DNA of 6,536 nucleotides, from contig CALMXV010000388.1 in the NCBI GenBank assembly GCA_937871155.1, positions 1-6,536 on the forward strand. The letters are read 5' to 3'. Numbering within the stretch: position 1 is the first letter of the stretch; each line of letters begins with the position of its first letter. Below are positions 1-6,536 of this stretch, piece after piece. The notes under the pieces were generated by a model. The model was not told the DNA's origin. It saw nothing but the letters and a program-made list of their open reading frames with translations, and searched no databases. The position numbers and the translations under genes are program-made. This DNA comes from an uncultured Taibaiella sp. (lineage in GTDB: Bacteria > Bacteroidota > Bacteroidia > Chitinophagales > Chitinophagaceae).

Positions 1-1339
1 TATTAGAAGGGATAAATGTACCGTAAGTTCTGTTAGAAGCTATCATATAGTTTCCTGCAGCACGGTTTACATCTGCAGCTGTTATCTTTTTTAAATAATC
101 TCTGTATAAAAATCCTGAGCGCCAATCTCCTTGACCTATATATTCACTTAATAAAGTACCTACACGTGTAGAATTGCGAAACACCGTTTCATAGTCTTTT
201 AGAAGGCGTGCTTTTGCTTTGTTTACTTCATCTTCAGTTACTGGTTTTGTCTTCAATTCGTCAATGGTTGCAAACATCGTTTTCTTTACATCATCCAATG
301 ATTTTTCTTTTAAAACATCTGCATTGATATAGATAAACCCTGGATCATGAAGACCGGCTGCCCAACCCCAAACAGAAGAGGCTTTACCAGACTTTACTAA
401 ACTTTGATACAATCTTCCGTTAGGTTCGTTTGTTAATACTTCATTTAGCACATCTACGGCAGCATAATCCGGATGGGTACCTGCCGGAATATGATAGGCC
501 ATTGCGATAGCTTGAACGTCCCCTTTGCGGCTTAGCTCTACAAAGCGTTCGCCATCTTGTACAGGTTCTACTGTATAGGTTTTAGGCAACACTCTTGTAG
601 GTCGAGGGATACCGCCAAAGTATTTATTTACTAACTCTAATGTTTTTGCTTCTTCTATTTTACCTGCTACTACAAGCGTTGCATTATCGGGTTGATAATA
701 TTTTTTATAGAAAGCTTTTAAATTTTCAATCGGCACTTTTTCAATATCTTCTTTAGAGCCAATGGTCGATTTACCATAGTTATGCCATAGATACGCCGTT
801 GAAAGAATTCGCTCCATCAAAACACCACTAGGGCTATTTTCACCACTTTCAAATTCATTTCTCACCACTGTAAATTCACTTTGTAAATCCTTATTATCGA
901 TAAATGAATTAATCATACGATCGCTTTCTAAATCCAACGCCCAGTTTAGGTTTTCGTCTGTAGCATTAAAGGTTTCGAAATAGTTGGTACGATCATACCA
1001 TGTAGTACCATTTGGACTAGCACCATGTTTAGTAAGCTCCGCAGGAATGTTTTTATGTTTGGTAGAACCTTTAAATACCATATGCTCTAACAAATGTGCC
1101 ATACCACTTTCACCATACCCTTCATGTCGGCTACCTACATGATAGGTGATGTTTACGGTAATTGTAGGTTTAGAAGGATCCGGAAACAATAAAACTTGTA
1201 ATCCGTTCCCAAGGCGGTACTCAGTAATCCCTTCTACACTGGTTATTTTTACCGGAGCCTTAGGCTTTGTCTGTGCCGTTGCAACCCCTGTAAGAAGCAG
1301 GCAAGACAAACTTCCTGCCATGAAATGGCGTAACTTCAT
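1..1339 (-). CDS. Secreted M16 family zinc metallopeptidase (insulinase/pitrilysin-like), C-terminal part beyond left edge
   Basis: The 446 visible codons have no stop, so the gene continues past the left edge. The start is the ATG at 1337-1339. Residues 1-22 form a Sec signal peptide: basic start MKLRH, hydrophobic core, and an ATA|Q cleavage site after A22. The product should therefore act outside the cytoplasm. It has no lipobox. The N-terminal M16 domain (about 40-190) carries the inverted zinc motif HLLEH at 82-86. A third ligand candidate, E162 in VVRNE, sits about 76 residues after H86, as the family requires, so the site looks catalytically competent. The M16_C domain follows from about 204 (ENLKAFYKKYYQPDNATLVVAG, 205-226). 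The last visible stretch (SNRTYGTFIPSN) resembles the middle of the roughly 900-residue two-half Bacteroidota proteins, so a second, inactive half probably follows. A short 440-450-residue form cannot be excluded. The substrate is unknown, likely peptides. It is transcribed divergently from alaS. Confidence 0.93.
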   Translation of the reverse strand, partial: MKLRHFMAGSLSCLLLTGVATAQTKPKAPVKITSVEGITEYRLGNGLQVLLFPDPSKPTITVNITYHVGSRHEGYGESGMAHLLEHMVFKGSTKHKNIPAELTKHGASPNGTTWYDRTNYFETFNATDENLNWALDLESDRMINSFIDNKDLQSEFTVVRNEFESGENSPSGVLMERILSTAYLWHNYGKSTIGSKEDIEKVPIENLKAFYKKYYQPDNATLVVAGKIEEAKTLELVNKYFGGIPRPTRVLPKTYTVEPVQDGERFVELSRKGDVQAIAMAYHIPAGTHPDYAAVDVLNEVLTNEPNGRLYQSLVKSGKASSVWGWAAGLHDPGFIYINADVLKEKSLDDVKKTMFATIDELKTKPVTEDEVNKAKARLLKDYETVFRNSTRVGTLLSEYIGQGDWRSGFLYRDYLKKITAADVNRAAGNYMIASNRTYGTFIPSN

Positions 1340-1358
1340 ATAAAACAATTTTAGCCTT

Positions 1359-1366
1359 TAAAAGTA
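1359..1366 (-). promoter_or_regulatory. Possible -7 element for the M16 peptidase gene
   Basis: Read on the minus strand this is TACTTTTA, five of the six fixed bases of the Bacteroidota -7 consensus TAnnTTTG. It ends 19 nt before the ATG, the same distance as the -7-like elements of the other three genes. No TTG is seen at the expected -33 position, so this is a weak call. A second candidate, TAAAATTG (minus strand, 1346-1353), lies only 6 nt from the start codon and would give an almost leaderless mRNA. Confidence 0.3.
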
Positions 1367-1498
1367 GGTATAATTTTACTTGCATTTTGAGCGCTAAACT
1401 ACTTTTTACAAAAAATAACGCTTTTTGAGGGAGGCTGTATTAGATTCATTTTTTAAAGAATAACGACGCCTTTATATCCGACACGACCATCAGAAGCT

Positions 1499-1506
1499 TA
1501 TCTTTG
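1499..1506 (+). promoter_or_regulatory. Bacteroidota-type -7 promoter element of alaS (TATCTTTG)
   Basis: TATCTTTG is a perfect match to the Bacteroidota housekeeping sigma -7 consensus TAnnTTTG. It ends 21 nt before the alaS ATG. Transcription would begin a few bases downstream, near 1512, giving a leader of roughly 15 nt. No good -33 TTG is seen 19-21 nt upstream, but that element is often weak. The last three bases (1504-1506) are the TTG that a longest-frame call would use as the alaS start, so that TTG would lie upstream of the mRNA. Confidence 0.7.
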
Positions 1507-1527
1507 CAGCCTTATTCCAAAACCGAT

Positions 1528-4236
1528 ATGCTTACTGCACACGAAATACGTCAACAGTTTCTTGATTTTTTTAGTTCAAAACAACATACTATAGTTCCCT
1601 CAGCTCCTATTGTTATTAAGAATGATCCTACCTTGCTTTTTACTAATGCAGGGATGAATCAGTTTAAAGATTGTTTTTTAGGTAATAAAACACCTGAAAG
1701 CACACGAATAGCGGACTCTCAAAAATGCTTGCGTGTAAGTGGTAAGCACAATGACTTAGAAGAAGTAGGGGTAGATACTTACCATCATACTATGTTCGAA
1801 ATGCTTGGCAATTGGAGCTTTGGTGATTATTTCAAAAAAGAAGCTATTGCTTGGAGCTGGGAACTTCTTACAGAAGTCTATAAAATTCCTAAAGACCGCC
1901 TTTATGTAACCGTGTTTGAAGGAGATGAAAAAGAACAACTAGCTTTTGACCAAGAATCCTATGATGAATGGAAAAAATGGATTGCTAAAGACCGTATTTT
2001 AAAAGGGAATAAGAAAGATAATTTTTGGGAAATGGGTGATACAGGTCCCTGTGGCCCCTGTTCTGAGATACATGTAGATTGTAGAACGGATGAAGAAAGA
2101 AAACAAATTGACGGTAGCACTTTAGTCAATAATGATCACCCACAAGTAATCGAGATATGGAATAATGTATTCATGGAATTTAATCGATTGAAAGATGGTA
2201 GCCTACAAACTTTACCCGCCAAGCACGTGGATACCGGTATGGGTTTCGAAAGATTAGTAAGAGTACTTCAAGAAAAGCAAAGTAATTACGACACAGATAT
2301 CTTTACCAAAACGATTTATGAAACAGAAAAAATAGTTGGTAAAAAATATGATTATAGCGACACTAAAGAAGCCATTGCCTTTCGGGTAATTGCTGACCAT
2401 ATCCGTGCTATTGCTTTTACCATTGCTGATGGACAACTTCCAAGCAATACCGGTGCCGGCTATGTTATCAGAAGAATTTTAAGAAGAGCTGCCCGTTATT
2501 ATTATTCTTATTTAGATTATAAACAACCGCTTTTAACACAGCTGATTCCTTCACTTGCTTTACAATTTGAAACCGTATTTCCAGAGCTACAGTTACAAGT
2601 AGGGTTAGTAAGTAAAGTGATAAAAGAAGAAGAAGAAGCATTTCTTAGAACTTTGGATAAAGGCATTAAGCGCTTTGAAGAATATTTTGGTCAAGTGGTT
2701 ACCGATTTAGACAATCAAGCACCAATAAGCGGCGGCATCCTAGGCACCTCCACTGAAGCCATCATCAATCAGTTAGAAAAAAACAATATCGTAATCGATG
2801 GAAAATTCGCTTTTGAACTGAATGATACCTACGGCTTCCCAATCGACCTTACACAGTTGATGGCTCAAGAAGTAAACGCAACAGTAGATATAAAAGGCTT
2901 CGAGGCAGAAATGCAAAAACAAAAAGACAGAAGCCGTGCTGCCACTGCTATCAGCGCTGATGACTGGGTAATTACTGATGATACCCTTACCAGTGAATTT
3001 ATCGGCTACACAGAAACTACAAATCCTACAGCTCGTATTCTTAAACATCGAAAAGTATCAATTAAAGGAAAAGAGGTTTTTCAAATTATCTTAGACAAAA
3101 CACCTTTCTATGCAGAAAGTGGTGGTCAAGTTGGTGATAGTGGCACCCTCAGAACAGCTACTGAACTCATCCATGTACTCGATACCAAAAAAGAAAACGG
3201 AGTAATTCTTCATTTTGTTGACCAGCTTCCTAGCAATTTTCAAGAACCCTTAGTAGCAACTATTGACACAGTAAGAAGAAAAAATATTACCATTCATCAT
3301 AGTGCAACACACCTTCTTCATGCTGCGCTGCGCCAAGTATTAGGAACACATGTAGCACAAAAAGGCTCCTTAGTACAAGAAGATTATTTACGATTCGACT
3401 TCTCTCATTTTGCCAAAGTATCTTCAGAAGAAATAGCAACTATTGAGGCGCTTGTGAATGAAAAAATTCGTGAGAACATTCCGGTTGTCATCAAAGAAAT
3501 GAGTAAAGATGAAGCGGTGAACATGGGCGCTATGGCTTTGTTTGGTGAAAAATACGGTGATACGGTACGTGTCGTCATCATTGACCCAAACTATTCAATT
3601 GAGTTGTGCGGAGGTACCCATATAGGAACTACAGGAGAAATAGGTTTACTAAAAATAAAACATGAAACTGCTGTAGCTGCCGGTGTGCGAAGAATAGAAG
3701 CTTTAGGTGGCGAGAAAGCTGAGGCTTATGTCAATACGCTTTTGCAAGAGCTGGAACAAGTAAAACAGTCTCTGAAGAATGCTAAAGAACCATTAAAGGC
3801 AATCGAAAAGCTATATGAAGAAAACAATCGTTTGCAAAAACATATTGAACGATTAGAAGCACGTACTCTTGTAGGAATCAGAAATGAATTGTTACAAAAA
3901 GATGAAATCATCGGGCAAGTAAGTTTCATAGGAGATTTAGTAGAAGTAGGCTCTGCAGATGCACTTAAAAAACTTTGTACCGATCTTAAAAATCATATCG
4001 TTGATCATGTCATAGTACTTGGTGCTAATATCGATGGCAAACCCTTTATAGCTATTGGCGTTTCAGAAACTGTGATAGCGGCAAAAGGACTTGATGCTAC
4101 AAAACTTATCAAAGAAAAAGTAGCCGGACTTATCAAAGGTGGTGGCGGTGGACAGAAAACATTGGCTACAGCCGGTGGGCAAGAGGTAGCAGGTCTTCAG
4201 CAAGCTATTGACGCAATAAAGGCAATGCTTTTATAA
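1528..4236 (+). CDS. alaS: Alanyl-tRNA synthetase (complete, 902 aa)
   Basis: Alanyl-tRNA synthetase activates alanine with ATP, charges tRNA-Ala in the cytoplasm, and hydrolyses mischarged Ser- or Gly-tRNA. The ATG at 1528 gives MLTAHEIRQQFLDFF, the usual family N-terminus. An in-frame TTG at 1504 would add eight residues but overlaps the -7 element. Class II catalytic core: DPTLLFTNAGMNQFKD (33-48), MFEMLGNWSFGDYFK (89-103), DTGPCGPCSEIH (171-182) and motif 3 GMGFER (237-242). The tRNA-recognition region includes RVIADHIRAIAF (286-297). The editing domain has the zinc/catalytic pair HSATH (H591, H595) and CGGTH (C694, H698), all intact. A coiled-coil-like linker (about 734-782) leads to the C-Ala/DHHA1 domain with glycine-rich KGGGGGQKTLATAGG (870-884). 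Relative to the E. coli enzyme as I recall it, about 28 residues are added near 387-422. It stands alone, convergent with radC. Confidence 0.99.
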   Translation: MLTAHEIRQQFLDFFSSKQHTIVPSAPIVIKNDPTLLFTNAGMNQFKDCFLGNKTPESTRIADSQKCLRVSGKHNDLEEVGVDTYHHTMFEMLGNWSFGDYFKKEAIAWSWELLTEVYKIPKDRLYVTVFEGDEKEQLAFDQESYDEWKKWIAKDRILKGNKKDNFWEMGDTGPCGPCSEIHVDCRTDEERKQIDGSTLVNNDHPQVIEIWNNVFMEFNRLKDGSLQTLPAKHVDTGMGFERLVRVLQEKQSNYDTDIFTKTIYETEKIVGKKYDYSDTKEAIAFRVIADHIRAIAFTIADGQLPSNTGAGYVIRRILRRAARYYYSYLDYKQPLLTQLIPSLALQFETVFPELQLQVGLVSKVIKEEEEAFLRTLDKGIKRFEEYFGQVVTDLDNQAPISGGILGTSTEAIINQLEKNNIVIDGKFAFELNDTYGFPIDLTQLMAQEVNATVDIKGFEAEMQKQKDRSRAATAISADDWVITDDTLTSEFIGYTETTNPTARILKHRKVSIKGKEVFQIILDKTPFYAESGGQVGDSGTLRTATELIHVLDTKKENGVILHFVDQLPSNFQEPLVATIDTVRRKNITIHHSATHLLHAALRQVLGTHVAQKGSLVQEDYLRFDFSHFAKVSSEEIATIEALVNEKIRENIPVVIKEMSKDEAVNMGAMALFGEKYGDTVRVVIIDPNYSIELCGGTHIGTTGEIGLLKIKHETAVAAGVRRIEALGGEKAEAYVNTLLQELEQVKQSLKNAKEPLKAIEKLYEENNRLQKHIERLEARTLVGIRNELLQKDEIIGQVSFIGDLVEVGSADALKKLCTDLKNHIVDHVIVLGANIDGKPFIAIGVSETVIAAKGLDATKLIKEKVAGLIKGGGGGQKTLATAGGQEVAGLQQAIDAIKAMLL

Positions 4237-4283
4237 GAATGTGAATTAGAAAAATTACAGCTTGAATTATTCAACTGACTGAC
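4237..4283. other. Convergent intergenic gap between alaS and radC
   Basis: The 3' ends of alaS and radC face each other across 47 bp. The gap contains a perfect inverted repeat, TTGAAT-T-ATTCAA (4262-4274). It is AT-rich, has a one-base centre and no adjoining T-tract, so it is a poor intrinsic terminator. Termination may be Rho-dependent or lie within the opposite gene; this cannot be decided from the sequence. Confidence 0.6.
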
Positions 4284-4979
4284 TCATAGCAGCCCTTCAT
4301 CTGCAAAACTGAGGTATTGAGTATCGCCAATGATGAGGTGGTCTATCAATCCGATATCCATTAATGCAGCTGCTGCTTTAAGTCTTTGGGTTAGCTGCTT
4401 GTCGGCTTCACTAGGTTTTAAACTTCCTGATGGATGGTTGTGAGCTACGATTAGTTGGCTGGCTTGATGGAGTAACGCTTGTTTTAAAATAATTCGGATA
4501 TCTGCTACAGTACCGTTGATACCACCATAACTTATAGGTTCGTATTTGATAAGTTTATTAGAACGATTGAGGTAAAGAACATAAAACACTTCGTGATTAA
4601 AATCGCGTAATAAAGGCAACAATAAATCGGCTGCTTCTTTACTACTTTGAATAGTGGATCGCTGAAGCCCTTCATTCACTTGTCGCCTTCTTCCTAATTC
4701 TAATGCTGCTGCAATTGTGATAGCACGTGCTTCTCCAATACCTTTAGTTTGTTGCAACTCTTTTAAAGATAATCTACCTAGTTGATGCAGGTTATTGTCT
4801 GCCATTAATAATATATCGCGGGCTAGGTCTATGGCGGAGCGCTCTTTGGTGCCGCTAGAAATAAGTATAGCCAACAACTCAGCATCGCTTAGTGCCACAG
4901 CACCTAAATGCATGAGTTTTTCTCTCGGCTGCTCATCTTCTTTACGATCTTTTAGAGGGATGTAATTTTTGTCGTTCAC
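4284..4979 (-). CDS. radC: RadC family protein with JAMM/MPN+ domain (UPF0758), complete, 231 aa from a GTG start
   Basis: RadC proteins pair an N-terminal helix-hairpin-helix region with a JAMM/MPN+ metalloprotease-like domain. The old DNA-repair role is disputed and the activity is not settled. Counting from GTG at 4979, PREKL is at 18-22, LSDAELLAILISSGTKERSAIDLARDI at about 30-56, and the hairpin QQTKGIGEARAITI at 76-89. The C-terminal domain (about 126-231) has YGGINGTVADIRIILKQAL, then HNHPSGSLKPSEAD with the JAMM pattern HxHx7SxxD (H180, H182, S190, D193) intact. The frame opens further to a TTG at 5028-5030, but that TTG coincides with a likely -33 element and the extra 17 residues are not family-like. 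The first internal ATG (PREKLM) is too late. Without the extension the length matches the family's usual 220-235 residues. It is divergent from bshC and convergent with alaS, with no obvious functional link to either. Confidence 0.95.
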   Translation of the reverse strand: MNDKNYIPLKDRKEDEQPREKLMHLGAVALSDAELLAILISSGTKERSAIDLARDILLMADNNLHQLGRLSLKELQQTKGIGEARAITIAAALELGRRRQVNEGLQRSTIQSSKEAADLLLPLLRDFNHEVFYVLYLNRSNKLIKYEPISYGGINGTVADIRIILKQALLHQASQLIVAHNHPSGSLKPSEADKQLTQRLKAAAALMDIGLIDHLIIGDTQYLSFADEGLL

Positions 4980-4999
4980 AATAGCTGTAGATATAAAAT

Positions 5000-5030
5000 T
5001 AAATGTAATAGTAATCCTCGTTATTAGCAA
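5000..5030 (-). promoter_or_regulatory. Likely radC promoter (-33 TTG, -7 TACATTTA)
   Basis: On the minus strand a TTG (5030-5028) is followed after exactly 20 nt by TACATTTA (5007-5000). That is five of six fixed bases of TAnnTTTG, with the 19-21 nt spacing typical of Bacteroidota housekeeping promoters. The -7 element ends 20 nt before the proposed GTG start at 4979, implying a leader of about 13-16 nt. This placement is the main reason to reject the TTG at 5028-5030 as a start codon. Confidence 0.55.
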
Positions 5031-5069
5031 TTGTTATTTGTCTATCGTAAAACTATTCTTGAGGGTTGG

Positions 5070-5077
5070 TATCTTCG
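5070..5077 (+). promoter_or_regulatory. Possible -7 element of bshC (TATCTTCG)
   Basis: TATCTTCG differs from the alaS element TATCTTTG by one base and ends 20 nt before the proposed TTG start at 5098. No TTG is seen 19-21 nt upstream. An alternative pair is TTG (5059-5061) with TAAAATTG (5083-5090), spaced 21 nt apart; it would place transcription start almost at the start codon. Both are single-mismatch -7 matches and the sequence does not decide between them. Confidence 0.4.
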
Positions 5078-5097
5078 TTTTCTAAAATTGATATAGC

Positions 5098-6536
5098 TTG
5101 ACATTCCAAAGTTCATACCTTCCTTACCAAGATACCCATAGCTTTTCATCTCTTGTTATCGATTATTTAAAGGGACATGAATTGCTTGCTAATAGCTATC
5201 GCTATACTCCGGATATAGACGGCATTCAACAAGCCCTACAAGACCGAAACCAATATCCAATTGATAGAAATTTATTAGTTTCTGTTCTTGAAAAACAATA
5301 TGCTTCTATATCAAAATCACAACAGCTTATCGATAATATTGAAGCGTTAAAGTCGTCCCATACATTTACCATTTGCACTGCCCACCAACCCAATCTGCTG
5401 ACCGGTTATCTCTATTTCATTTACAAAATCCTACATGCTATCAAGCTATCTCAAGAGCTTGCTACTAAATTTCCTCATTTAAATTTTATTCCCGTTTACT
5501 ATATGGGCTCAGAGGATAACGACTTAGATGAGTTAGGTACTTTTCGGTACAATCGAGAAAAATATACCTGGAATGCTGAAGGGCAAAAAGGTGCGGTTGG
5601 CAACATGCAAACAAGAGGTATGAAAGAGGTTTTAAATGACCTATTTCAAAAGTTAGGACCTCCGGGAGATTATACTGACCAACTTAAAGAGTTACTTACG
5701 GTTGCTTATTTAAAGCATGACACCATCAGTGCCGCCACACAGTTTTTAGTAAACGAGCTTTTCGGAAAATATGGGCTTATCGTTATCAATCCTGATGAGC
5801 ATGAATTTAAAAAAGCTTTTACTGGCGTATTAAAAGATGATTTATTAAATGGAGTTGCTGAACGGTTGGTTCATCTACAAGGGGAACATCTAAGTAAGCA
5901 TTACAAAACACAAGCATTTCCTAGAAGAGTCAATCAATTTTATATGATGGATGGGCTTCGAGAGCGTATCGAAACAGATGGCACTAGTTGGAAAGTTTTA
6001 AATACTAACATTAGTTTTAATCAAGAAGAACTCCTACAAGAACTCCATACATATCCTGAGCGGTTTAGCCCCAATGTAGTACTACGAGGCGTTTTCCAAG
6101 AATCAATTTTACCCAATATTGCCTTCATTGGTGGCGGTGCAGAGGTGGCTTATTGGCTGCAACTAAAATCTACATTTGAGCATTATCATACATTTTATCC
6201 GGTGCTTCTTTTAAGACAATCTGTACAATGGATACCCGCTACTGTTAAAGAAAGAATGATTGATTTGTCCTTATCGTTACCAGATATCTTTTTATCTAAA
6301 ACTGATTTGATTAAAGCCTATTTAAATAAATCGGCACCTAATGAGCTCCAAATGGGAGAAGAAAAAACCAAGCTTGAACAAATCTTCAAACAACTAGAAC
6401 AAAAAGCGATAGCACTTGACCCTACCCTAAAAGCCACAGCAGGGGCTGCTTTGCATAAGATGACCCATCAAGTTGAAGTCATACAATTGAAAATGCTACG
6501 AGCATTAAAAAAGAAAAACGCTGTTGATATTACTAG
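5098..6536 (+). CDS. bshC: BshC, putative cysteine-adding enzyme of bacillithiol biosynthesis, 3' end beyond right edge
   Basis: BshC (YllA family) is assigned the last step of bacillithiol synthesis: joining cysteine to glucosaminyl-malate, made by BshA and BshB, in the cytoplasm. The 479 visible codons have no stop. The family is usually about 530-540 residues, so some 50-60 are missing. In-frame stops at 5083-5085 and 5089-5091 fix the upstream limit. TTG at 5098 is the only standard start before conserved sequence and gives MTFQSSYLPYQDTHSFSSLV. Recognisable blocks are the Rossmann-like core TAHQPNLLTGYLYFIYKILHAI (from 94), PVYYMGSEDNDLDE (132-145), GGGAEVAYWLQLKSTFEHY (from 345), YPVLLLRQSV, and a charged, coiled-coil-like C-terminal helix region (about 422-479) ending in RALKKKN. 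It is divergent from radC. Neither bshA nor bshB is visible. The assignment rests on family-like motifs recognised by eye; whether BshC itself catalyses ligation in this lineage is not shown by sequence. Confidence 0.93.
   Translation, partial: MTFQSSYLPYQDTHSFSSLVIDYLKGHELLANSYRYTPDIDGIQQALQDRNQYPIDRNLLVSVLEKQYASISKSQQLIDNIEALKSSHTFTICTAHQPNLLTGYLYFIYKILHAIKLSQELATKFPHLNFIPVYYMGSEDNDLDELGTFRYNREKYTWNAEGQKGAVGNMQTRGMKEVLNDLFQKLGPPGDYTDQLKELLTVAYLKHDTISAATQFLVNELFGKYGLIVINPDEHEFKKAFTGVLKDDLLNGVAERLVHLQGEHLSKHYKTQAFPRRVNQFYMMDGLRERIETDGTSWKVLNTNISFNQEELLQELHTYPERFSPNVVLRGVFQESILPNIAFIGGGAEVAYWLQLKSTFEHYHTFYPVLLLRQSVQWIPATVKERMIDLSLSLPDIFLSKTDLIKAYLNKSAPNELQMGEEKTKLEQIFKQLEQKAIALDPTLKATAGAALHKMTHQVEVIQLKMLRALKKKNAVDIT

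Larger units (their letters stand above)
1340..1527. other. Divergent intergenic region between the M16 peptidase gene and alaS
   Basis: This 188-bp AT-rich gap holds the start regions of two divergent genes. The alaS -7 element is at its right side and a weaker minus-strand -7-like element is near its left side. No tRNA, small ORF, strong hairpin or Shine-Dalgarno sequence is apparent on either strand. The middle (about 1370-1490) shows only short imperfect repeats, such as TTTTGAG occurring twice (1385-1391 and 1433-1439), which are not convincing operators. Confidence 0.7.

Noticed and set aside
1146..1343. 65-codon plus-strand ORF antisense to the start of the M16 gene
   Set aside because: It lies wholly opposite the signal peptide and N-terminal domain of a clear M16 peptidase and has no recognisable protein features.
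1385..1439. Repeated TTTTGAG and the small palindrome AGCGCT as an operator between the M16 gene and alaS
   Set aside because: Too short and imperfect in AT-rich DNA to support a regulator site.
1756..3929. Four minus-strand ORFs of 60-91 codons inside alaS
   Set aside because: All are antisense shadows of the well-conserved AlaRS frame, with no family-like motifs.
4262..4274. Inverted repeat TTGAAT-T-ATTCAA as a bidirectional terminator for alaS and radC
   Set aside because: It has a one-base centre, an all-AT-rich short stem and no following T-run, so it would be an unstable hairpin.
4273..4284. Tandem repeat of ACTG units next to the radC stop
   Set aside because: Only about two and a half 4-bp copies; easily chance.
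1..6536. Search for tRNA/rRNA genes, CRISPR arrays, insertion sequences, attachment sites, toxin-antitoxin or defence genes
   Set aside because: Nearly all of the window is accounted for by four ordinary genes with short gaps; no such element or novel system is visible.

Overview
The window looks like ordinary chromosomal DNA from a member of the Bacteroidota, possibly the Chitinophagales. Four observations support this. The DNA is AT-rich. No start codon is preceded by a Shine-Dalgarno sequence. The promoter-like elements fit the Bacteroidota -7 consensus TAnnTTTG, clearest as TATCTTTG in front of alaS. The gene set also fits: an exported M16 peptidase, a RadC of the Bacteroidota type (GGxxGTVAD before the JAMM motif), and BshC of the bacillithiol pathway. 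The family-level guess is a general impression, not an alignment.

There are four protein genes and no RNA genes, mobile elements or CRISPR arrays. On the left, a minus-strand gene for a secreted or periplasmic M16 (pitrilysin-like) zinc peptidase begins at 1339 and runs off the left edge. A 188-bp divergent intergenic region follows. Then comes a complete plus-strand alaS (alanyl-tRNA synthetase, 1528-4236). It converges, across 47 bp, on a complete minus-strand radC (4284-4979). A 118-bp divergent region separates radC from a plus-strand bshC (from 5098), which runs off the right edge.

The genes form no operon in the visible part. Each has its own promoter-like region, and they share no pathway: protein turnover in the envelope, translation, a RadC/JAMM-domain protein of unsettled role, and low-molecular-weight thiol synthesis. 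The main refinements are the start sites. alaS should start at the ATG at 1528, not the upstream TTG, which lies inside the -7 element. radC appears to use GTG at 4979, and bshC TTG at 5098. With these starts, a -7-like element lies 19-21 nt upstream of all four genes. I found no sign of a novel system; this is a housekeeping region.
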